Under the pieces are notes generated by a model, which worked only from the letters and a program-made list of their open reading frames with translations, was not told the DNA's origin and ran no database searches. The position numbers were made by a program, and so were the translations under genes. From positions 1 to 26,932 of the forward strand of contig JAISGC010000010.1 in the NCBI GenBank assembly GCA_031263295.1: a DNA stretch of 26,932 bases, in the 5' to 3' direction. Numbering within the stretch: the stretch's first letter is position 1; each line of letters starts with the position of its first letter. Positions 22,135-26,932 of the stretch are shown piece by piece. The DNA is from Rickettsiales bacterium (lineage in GTDB: Bacteria; Pseudomonadota; Alphaproteobacteria; Rs-D84).

Positions 22135-22212
22135 AGATTTTCTAGGGCTCGTGCGGGTCTGCGACCCTCACTCGCCAAGAAAATCTATCCCGCCCCCGCA
22201 CGCGGGGGCGGG
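22135..22212. repeat. Two-hairpin element, family C half-unit
   Basis: AGATTTTCT at 22135-22143 pairs with AGAAAATCT at 22178-22186, enclosing GTG-C-GGGTC-TGC-GACCC-T-CAC. Directly after comes the fixed GC hairpin CCCGCCCCCGC-AC-GCGGGGGCGGG (22189-22212). The same order, stem then ATCCCGCC, occurs in the right half of the rpoB-rpoC element, where the stem is AGAGTTGCT. The stem bases differ but pairing is kept. A C10 tract lies directly upstream. Confidence 0.85.
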
Positions 22213-22245
22213 AAACTCCTCCGTCGGCGGGGCGGGAAAATCCGA

Positions 22246-22273
22246 TTTACTTTCCGTACTTTTATACTATAAT
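22246..22273 (+). promoter_or_regulatory. Promoter of a structured RNA
   Basis: TTTACT at 22246-22251 and a perfect TATAAT at 22268-22273 are spaced by 16 bases. The predicted start (about 22279-22280) coincides with the first base of a 10-bp hairpin. Confidence 0.6.
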
Positions 22274-22278
22274 GTTTT

Positions 22279-22438
22279 CGATGCGGGCGAATTGCCCGCG
22301 TCGGGGTGTGATTACCTCTCTGAAAGCGTCGGCTGACGATAAAGCTCCTGCGAATGCAGGAGGGTCGCGAATATATCGAATAAGCGCACAATTCTTTCAG
22401 ATTGTAATCAACCTCCTGCCACAATTTTGTGGCTTTTT
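22279..22438 (+). ncRNA. Unclassified structured RNA or 5' leader with its own terminator
   Basis: The 160 bases after the promoter fold well by eye. A 10-bp 5' hairpin occupies 22279-22288/22294-22303. A long stem pairs TGATTAC (22309-22315) with GTAATCA (22404-22410) and TCTGAAAG (22319-22326) with CTTTCAGA (22394-22401), extended by GGGGT with ACCTC. Inside are CGTC-GGCT-GACG and CTCCTGC-GAAT-GCAGGAG. An alternative 8-bp pairing, GCAGGAGG (22356-22363) with CCTCCTGC (22412-22419), would break the outer stem and the first pairs of the terminator. This fits an attenuator/riboswitch for the gene at 22466, or an independent small RNA. I do not recognise an Rfam family. There is no gene in 22123-22465. 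Confidence 0.6.
22418..22438 (+). terminator. Intrinsic terminator after the structured RNA
   Basis: GCCACA-ATTT-TGTGGC followed by TTTTT. It lies 27 bases before the start codon of the GNAT gene, so read-through would be needed to express that gene from the upstream promoter. Confidence 0.75.
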
Positions 22439-22465
22439 AGTTCTGTAAAAAATGGAAATAAAAAG

Positions 22466-23413
22466 ATGCTGATTACGAAAATCATCGACGGCAAGGTTCG
22501 GCTGCTGCTGGAAAAAGTTTCGCCCAATGTCATACTCAACCGCTTTGACATAAAATACGGAAACGATTTCGACCTGTGGAAAATCGATTGCGGCGGCGCG
22601 GATTATTTCGTCGCGACGAAAACGCAAAGCGGCGTGATGGACATATCGCTATATATGGCGGACATTTCGAGCGACGCGCAGGCCGCATTGTTCAGATTCT
22701 TGTTCGACAACGACAAACGGCTGAAATGCATCAGGGTGAAATATTCCAAAAATCCGATGCCGGGCGTCGCGGCCGGGCCGCACTGGCACATAGATCTTCC
22801 AGGCAGCGTCGATAAATTAAACGCCGGGCTTTCATATTCGGTCCGGTATAACACGCGGCGCTATCCGAGAAAAATCAGCGAGCAATTCGGCGGCATCGAA
22901 ATAAAGCATTTCGCGCGAAAAGATATTCCCGAAATCGTCCTGGCCGAATATTTTCGCCTGAAAGAAATATCGCACGGGCGAAAATACAAGCCGACTTATC
23001 TCGACGATTATTTTATCACGGATTGCTATGTCCTTTATGCCGGAGGGCGGATCGCGTCCATCGCGTTCACGGCCGACACCGCGCCGAATGTCTATTTCGA
23101 GAATATAACCTATGATCCGGATTTCGTGAAGTTCAGCCCCGGAATGATTTTGTATTATCATATTCTGCGCGAGCTGATAGCGTCGGGGCGCGCGCAATTT
23201 TATCTGCTGGGCGGGGATATGGAATACAAAAGGCACTTCGGCGGAATTATGACAGAGACATATACTTACGATATGCCGAGGGGGTATTTTTATCCGTCGA
23301 GAATTATGGCGATCGCCGCCCGGATGCGGCCGCGGGCGCTTGCGAGGCTCTATCGTTTTCTTTTGCCGCATAGGGCGGACAAAGCGCTGTTCGATTTGTT
23401 GGCCGCGAAATAA
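22466..23413 (+). CDS. GNAT (BioF2/CelD-like, Acetyltransf_6) protein
   Basis: The 315-residue protein ends its catalytic half with the segment PGMILYYHILRELIASG...FYLLGGDMEYKRHFGG, the hallmark of the Acetyltransf_6/FemAB-like GNAT group (a short helix, then D-x-x-YKRxFG). Such proteins often act in polysaccharide or cell-envelope modification; the substrate is unknown. Start 22466 (MLITKIIDGKVRL) is preferred over 22427, which lies inside the terminator hairpin. The ribosome-binding site (GGAAA) is weak. The DUF362 gene follows after about 50 bases. Confidence 0.75.
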   Translation: MLITKIIDGKVRLLLEKVSPNVILNRFDIKYGNDFDLWKIDCGGADYFVATKTQSGVMDISLYMADISSDAQAALFRFLFDNDKRLKCIRVKYSKNPMPGVAAGPHWHIDLPGSVDKLNAGLSYSVRYNTRRYPRKISEQFGGIEIKHFARKDIPEIVLAEYFRLKEISHGRKYKPTYLDDYFITDCYVLYAGGRIASIAFTADTAPNVYFENITYDPDFVKFSPGMILYYHILRELIASGRAQFYLLGGDMEYKRHFGGIMTETYTYDMPRGYFYPSRIMAIAARMRPRALARLYRFLLPHRADKALFDLLAAK

Positions 23414-23465
23414 ATAACTTCCATTTTTGATTTTTTCATATAGAATGTCCCGAAAAGGAGTCGAT

Positions 23466-24431
23466 ATGAAAATCACCAGACGAAAGTTTGTCGCGGGCGC
23501 CGCGGTCGCGGCCGCTGGCGTTGCAGCCGCGGTCTCGGTTCCGAAAATATTCAAGGAGAAAAAATTGAAATCAAAGGTTTATTTCACGCGCGATATCAGC
23601 GCCGCGGGGTTGCTGAAACTCTACGCGATGGTCAACGAAAAAATCGGGGGCAAGGTCGCCATCAAATGGCACTCGGGCGAGCCGCACGGCCCGAATATTA
23701 TTCCGGTCGATATGGTCAAAGCCTTGCAGGCCGCCGTTCCGAACAGCGCGCTGGTCGAGACGAACACCTTATATAAGGGCAAGCGCTTCACGACGAAAGA
23801 CCACAAGGAGACGCTGAAAATCAACGGCTGGACATTCTGCCCCGTCGATATTATGGACGAGGATGGCGCCGAAATGACGCCGGTTCCGAACGGCAAGCAC
23901 TTTGCGGAAATGTCGGTGGGCTCGCATCAGAAAAATTATGACTCGATGGTTGTCCTGACGCATTTTAAGGGCCACACGATGGGCGGCTTCGGCGGCTCTA
24001 TGAAAAATATCGCCATCGGATGCGCGGACGGAAAAGTCGGCAAGGCGATGATTCACTGCTCGCCCGAGGGCAAGGGCGCGTTCGACATTGTCGGCGCAAA
24101 GCTGATGGAAACGATGGCCGATTCGGCCGCCGCGACAATCGCGCAGATGGACGGACGGATGGCATACTTGAATGTGCTGCGCAATATGTCGGTCGACTGC
24201 GACTGCGCGGGCGTGGGCGCGGCGCCGGTCAAGGCGAGCGACATCGGGATTCTGGCGTCGTTGGACATTGTGGCGATAGATCGCGCGTCGGTGGACCTTG
24301 TGTATAAATTGCCCGAGGCCGAGCAGCACGACTTGCGCGAGCGATTCGAGTCGCGGGACGGCCTGCACCAGTTCGCCGCGATGAAGGCGCTCGGCCTCGG
24401 CAGCACGGATTATGAGTTGATTGAAATATAA
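23466..24431 (+). CDS. Tat-exported DUF362 family protein
   Basis: The 321-residue protein begins MKITRRKFVAGAAVAAAGVA, a twin-arginine signal (TRRKF) with an Ala-rich core, so export in folded form with a cofactor is expected. The DUF362 core is clear: HFKGHTMGGFGGSMKNIAIGCADGKVGK, then SVDCDCAGVGAAP and ILASLDIVAIDRASVDL. Several conserved cysteines (CADG, HCSPEG, CDC) could bind a metal or iron-sulfur cluster. The 4Fe-4S ferredoxin insert that many DUF362 proteins carry is absent. AAGGAG precedes the ATG. The lysK start codon follows 10 bases after its stop, so they form an operon. Confidence 0.88.
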   Translation: MKITRRKFVAGAAVAAAGVAAAVSVPKIFKEKKLKSKVYFTRDISAAGLLKLYAMVNEKIGGKVAIKWHSGEPHGPNIIPVDMVKALQAAVPNSALVETNTLYKGKRFTTKDHKETLKINGWTFCPVDIMDEDGAEMTPVPNGKHFAEMSVGSHQKNYDSMVVLTHFKGHTMGGFGGSMKNIAIGCADGKVGKAMIHCSPEGKGAFDIVGAKLMETMADSAAATIAQMDGRMAYLNVLRNMSVDCDCAGVGAAPVKASDIGILASLDIVAIDRASVDLVYKLPEAEQHDLRERFESRDGLHQFAAMKALGLGSTDYELIEI

Positions 24432-24441
24432 GGAAAATAAA

Positions 24442-26025
24442 ATGGCCGACGGCGCGATGCACTGGTCCGATTTAATCGCGGAGCGAATTATAAAAGAGCA
24501 CGGCGACAAGCCGCTCTATACTTTGGCCAGCGGCATCACTCCGTCCGGCACGATTCACATCGGAAAGTTCCGCGAGATTATCACGACGGAAATGGTGTCG
24601 CGGGCGCTCGTCCGCGCGGGCAAAAATGTGCGCTTTATTTATTCGTGGGATGATTACGACACCTTCCGCAAGGTGCCCGCCGATATGCCGGACCAGGAAA
24701 AATTAAAGGCTATGCTCTATCAGCCCATCGTCGACATACCCGATGTCTACGGCACCGCTGAATCTTACGCGCGGCACAACGAAATCACATTGGAAGAAAT
24801 CGCGCCCGTGCTCGGCATCACGAATATCGAGTTTATTTATCAATCGAAAATGTATCGCGCGAAAAAATATAACGATATGATAATTCGCGTTGCGGACAAC
24901 GCCGAAAAAATCCGCGCTATTTTACAGGAATACAAAACGCAGGAAATCGATGCGGACTGGTTCCCGATTGAGACATATTGCGAGAAATGCAACCGCGACC
25001 GCGTGAAGTTTTCCAACTATGATTCCGCGGCGAAAACAATCGATTACGAATGCAAGCTCTGCGGGCACAAAGAGACATTGAACCTGCGCGAGTCGACGCG
25101 ATTGAAGCTGCCGTGGCGCGTGGACTGGCCGATGCGGTGGGCGTTCGAGAAGGTGGACTTCGAGCCGGGCGGAACCGACCACTCGTCCGCGGGCGGAAGC
25201 TTCGACACGGGCCGCGGCATCGCGCGCGAGATCTTCGACTGGGCCGCGCCGGTCTATGCGAAATACGCTTTCGTTTTGCCCAAGGGCCAGAAGAAAAAAA
25301 TGTCGTCTTCGGTCGGCAACGGATTTTCGGTCGACAGCGTTTTGGAAGTTTATACGCCCGAGATGGTTCGCTGGTTCTTCGCGTCATACAAGCCGGACGC
25401 GCCGTTCAATATGGCCTTCGACATCGATGTCTTGAAGAACTATGAAAACTTCGACAAGATGGAGCGCGTGGTCTATGGCGCCGAGGGCGACAACGACGAC
25501 AAGCGCGCGGCATGGCGCCGCGTCTACGAAATGTCGCAGATTGCATTCAACGGAGAGATTCCCGCAACGATGCCGTTTCAGCCTTCGTTCCGACATCTGT
25601 GCAACAACCTGCAAACCAACGGGATGGACATAGAAAAGACGCGCGCGGTTTATGCGTCGGAAATAAAAAACGATGTCGATGAAGCGCGCTATCGCGAACG
25701 GGCGAAACGCGCCGCGTTCTGGATTGAAAATTACGCGCCGGACGATTTCGTCTTCCGCGTCAACGACGCGCGGCGCGACGACTTTTTCGCGGGCCTCGCG
25801 GATAACGAGAAAAAGTTCGTCGCGGCCGCGCGCGCGGAGATTCTGGCCGCGACCGACGAGCAAGAATTGCAGGCCGCCATAAACGCGGCGGGCATCGCGA
25901 ACGGCGTCGAATCCAAGCGGTCCTATCGCATCATATATCAGATGCTTATCTCGCGCGATGTCGGGCCGAAACTGGCTGCGTTTATTTTCGGCGTCGGCCC
26001 GGCCCGCGCGGCGTCGCTGTTGTAA
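24442..26025 (+). CDS. lysK: Class I lysyl-tRNA synthetase
   Basis: The 527-residue protein has the class I signature at TIHIG (38-41 region of SGTIHIGKF) and KMSSS at 286-290 (KKKMSSSVGN), plus a Cys4 zinc site CEKC...CKLC near 172-200. This is the archaeal-type LysRS typical of alphaproteobacteria; no class II enzyme is in the window. It charges tRNA-Lys. AAGGA overlaps the end of the DUF362 gene and lies about eight bases before ATG 24442; the longer open frame from 24421 is not needed. It ends directly against the convergent Cys-rich gene. Confidence 0.97.
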   Translation: MADGAMHWSDLIAERIIKEHGDKPLYTLASGITPSGTIHIGKFREIITTEMVSRALVRAGKNVRFIYSWDDYDTFRKVPADMPDQEKLKAMLYQPIVDIPDVYGTAESYARHNEITLEEIAPVLGITNIEFIYQSKMYRAKKYNDMIIRVADNAEKIRAILQEYKTQEIDADWFPIETYCEKCNRDRVKFSNYDSAAKTIDYECKLCGHKETLNLRESTRLKLPWRVDWPMRWAFEKVDFEPGGTDHSSAGGSFDTGRGIAREIFDWAAPVYAKYAFVLPKGQKKKMSSSVGNGFSVDSVLEVYTPEMVRWFFASYKPDAPFNMAFDIDVLKNYENFDKMERVVYGAEGDNDDKRAAWRRVYEMSQIAFNGEIPATMPFQPSFRHLCNNLQTNGMDIEKTRAVYASEIKNDVDEARYRERAKRAAFWIENYAPDDFVFRVNDARRDDFFAGLADNEKKFVAAARAEILAATDEQELQAAINAAGIANGVESKRSYRIIYQMLISRDVGPKLAAFIFGVGPARAASLL

Positions 26026-26505
26026 TCAGTTCACCGAAAGCATCGTTCCATACAACCCCATTTGTATCGCGCACATATGCGCCGCGTTGGTGCCGCCGGT
26101 GTCATTGTTAAAGCAAACCCAATTTTTCTTTCCTGCGATGCGGCACCAGACCCAATTGCCGCTGCCGTTCGCGCCGGGGTTCGCGCTGGTCTGATTCGTG
26201 TAAGGCGCGCAGGATACATTCGTCTTGCGGGCTTCGCCGACGGCGTAGACGATGCCGCATCGGGTCGCGAAGTCGTTGGTGCCGTTGTCGGCGGTCGAAT
26301 TGTCGCAGCCGATTCCATAGGCCCAAGTAAATCTGCCCGCGTCGCAGGCCCACGAGTCGGGATTCGCCGCGCACAACTTTGCGCCTTCGGCGCCGCCAAT
26401 TAGCAAAGTGCAAATTGCAAAGTTCAATGACAGCCTGCCGAATGCGCAGATGCGCTTTCGCGCGCCGCAATTGAACTTTGCACTTTGTAAATTGAACTTT
26501 TTCAT
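26026..26505 (-). CDS. Secreted Cys-rich hypothetical protein
   Basis: The 159-residue protein has a long signal region: basic n-region (MKKFNLQSAKFN...ARKR), hydrophobic core LNFAICTLLIGG (27-38), and a likely cleavage near AEG-A (about 41). The mature chain of about 118 residues contains eight cysteines (for example SWACDAGR, YGIGCDN, WVWCRIAGKKNWVCFNND, AHMCA) with many Asn/Gly/Trp, suggesting four disulfides outside the cytoplasm. I do not recognise the family. AGGGAG precedes the ATG at the usual distance. Both the n-region and the core are encoded by the two arms of an E-type inverted repeat. Confidence 0.72.
   Translation of the reverse strand: MKKFNLQSAKFNCGARKRICAFGRLSLNFAICTLLIGGAEGAKLCAANPDSWACDAGRFTWAYGIGCDNSTADNGTNDFATRCGIVYAVGEARKTNVSCAPYTNQTSANPGANGSGNWVWCRIAGKKNWVCFNNDTGGTNAAHMCAIQMGLYGTMLSVN
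26403..26500. repeat. Inverted repeat (E-type) encoding a signal peptide
   Basis: The best-paired parts are GCAAAGTTCAAT at 26417-26428 with ATTGAACTTTGC at 26470-26481, extended to about 21 bp with four mismatches. The arms are made of GCAAAGT/GCAAATT units like those at 9260-9350. On the minus strand the right arm encodes residues 4-12 and the left arm residues about 27-35 of the secreted protein. Confidence 0.8.
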
Positions 26506-26531
26506 AATTTTCTCCCTGTTTTGTTTTCTTG

Positions 26532-26690
26532 GCGATGCCTTTCAGCGGGCGTTCCCCTCCTTTGGACACGCACTGGCCGCGAAGCGGCCGGGGTGGTGAT
26601 TAAAGCGGGCACAGCCGGTTATCGCCACCACCCCGCCGCCCGTCGGGCGGCACCCCTCCAAAGGAGGGGAACACCGCGCGGAAGGCATCG
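26532..26690. repeat. Composite palindrome, family A, compact copy
   Basis: The outer flanks GCGATGCCTT (26532-26541) and AAGGCATCGC (about 26682-26691) are inverted copies. Within lie the left half with GGCCGC-GAA-GCGGCC and GGGGTGGTG, and the right half CACCACCCC, GCCGCCCGTCGGGCGGC, CCCCTCCAAAGGAGGGG. The left inner palindrome is damaged: CCCCTCCTTTGG is followed by ACACGCACT instead of AGGGG. The interior is only about 28 bases (AGCGGGCACAGCCGGTTATC). Confidence 0.85.
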
Positions 26691-26715
26691 CTTGCGTCGG
26701 GAAATCTGTAAAGGG

Positions 26716-26907
26716 TCGGGTGGGTTGATAAATCACAATGTTGAGTGATCCCGTATAAATCGCTCTATACGGCCCCCCGACCATAGCAGGGAAGTGCATA
26801 AAAAAACACTGCGCGCGGCAGTGGTGGTTTATGCGCGGATAACGGCGCATCAATCGCGCCGCAACATTGTGAGCTTATCAAGGCCCGAGCCAAGTTTCCC
26901 AACTTGG
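26716..26907. ncRNA. Branched structured element, possible RNA or leader
   Basis: A closing stem pairs TCGGG (26716-26720) with CCCGA (26884-26888), TTGATAA (26725-26731) with TTATCAA (26875-26881), and CACAATGTTG (26734-26743) with CAACATTGTG (26862-26871). It encloses three hairpins: CCGTATA/TATACGG (26751-26772), GCATAAA+CACTGC/GCAGTG+TTTATGC (26796-26834), and CGGCGC/GCGCCG (26843-26861). A further hairpin CCAAGTT-TCCC-AACTTGG (26890-26907) is followed by TTCTTTCT. Strand is unsettled: minus has a perfect TATAAT at 26922-26917 with a start near 26910; plus has a terminator-like end before an RBS and ATG. No known RNA family recognised. The gap 26506-26929 otherwise holds only the family A repeat. 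Confidence 0.55.
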
Positions 26908-26916
26908 TTCTTTCTC

Positions 26917-26922
26917 ATTATA
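26917..26922 (-). promoter_or_regulatory. Minus-strand TATAAT box
   Basis: The minus strand reads TATAAT here; the -35 region would fall outside the window. Transcription from it would enter the branched element and run toward the Cys-rich secreted gene at 26505. Confidence 0.35.
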
Positions 26923-26929
26923 GAGGATT

Positions 26930-26932
26930 ATG
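26930..26932 (+). CDS. Possible start codon of a gene continuing outside the window
   Basis: ATG at the last three bases is preceded by GAGG at 26923-26926. Nothing of the product can be seen, so this rests only on the RBS-like spacing (three bases, rather short). Confidence 0.25.

Noticed and set aside
22279..22438. 6S RNA or SRP RNA
   Set aside because: The size fits, but there is no SRP GGAAGG...AGCA loop, and the middle holds two small hairpins rather than the open central bubble expected of 6S. Left as unclassified.
26716..26907. tmRNA or cobalamin riboswitch
   Set aside because: No tag reading frame, no TTCGAATCC T-arm and no B12-box-like motif were found.

Overview
The window looks like chromosomal DNA of an alphaproteobacterium, probably from an uncultivated, possibly host-associated lineage. 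The reasons are a GC-rich background, a class I lysyl-tRNA synthetase (lysK) as the only LysRS seen, and an L10-L7/L12-rpoB-rpoC block. The phylum call is fairly safe; the lineage guess is weak and rests on general gene content. Two stretches are clearly more AT-rich than the rest and look acquired: about 12540-14290 and 20017-21603.

Layout. 1-9422 (+): end of rplJ, rplL, rpoB, rpoC and a tiny lipoprotein. 9423-9904: nested inverted repeats. 11818-9905 (-): rpmG then argS. 11974-13071 (+): a LysM membrane protein and an AT-rich one-helix membrane protein. 14240-13178 (-): an overlapping ComF-type phosphoribosyltransferase and a SLOG/DprA-like nucleotide-binding protein. 14419-15132 (+): a dCTP deaminase/dUTPase family protein. 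16284-15370 (-): lgt. 16335-17714 (+): Bax-inhibitor-1 family protein, ferredoxin, DUF5662-like protein. 18866-17803 (-): small helical protein, VOC/PhnB-like protein, TfoX-N protein. 19219-21603 (+): HD phosphohydrolase, tRNA-Arg(TCT), KAP P-loop NTPase. 21721-26025 (+): Cys-rich secreted protein, a promoter/structured RNA/terminator unit, a GNAT protein, a Tat-exported DUF362 protein and lysK. 26505-26026 (-): another Cys-rich secreted protein, with a large branched palindromic structure at the window end.

The most distinctive property is the density and placement of long inverted repeats. At least four kinds occur: (A) composite palindromes built on CCCCTCCTTTGGAGGGG; (B) 26-29 bp arms made of short tandem units such as AGGACT or AATGAGC; (C/D) two-hairpin modules in which one hairpin is fixed and the neighbouring hairpin changes sequence but keeps its stem; (E) arms built on GCAAAGT-like units. 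Several lie inside open reading frames without breaking them. Two occupy loops of Lgt, two occupy variable linkers of ArgS, and two E copies encode the hydrophobic core of secretion signals, in the small lipoprotein and in the Cys-rich protein at 26026-26505. This resembles the known Rickettsia palindromic elements in principle, but the sequences here are different and the signal-peptide use is unusual.

Other candidates for new biology are the PRTase+SLOG pair, the 160-nt structured RNA upstream of the GNAT gene, the branched palindrome at 26716-26907, and the KAP NTPase directly behind a tRNA gene. No integrase, transposase or CRISPR array was seen. All family calls come from reading motifs by eye; no database search was run.
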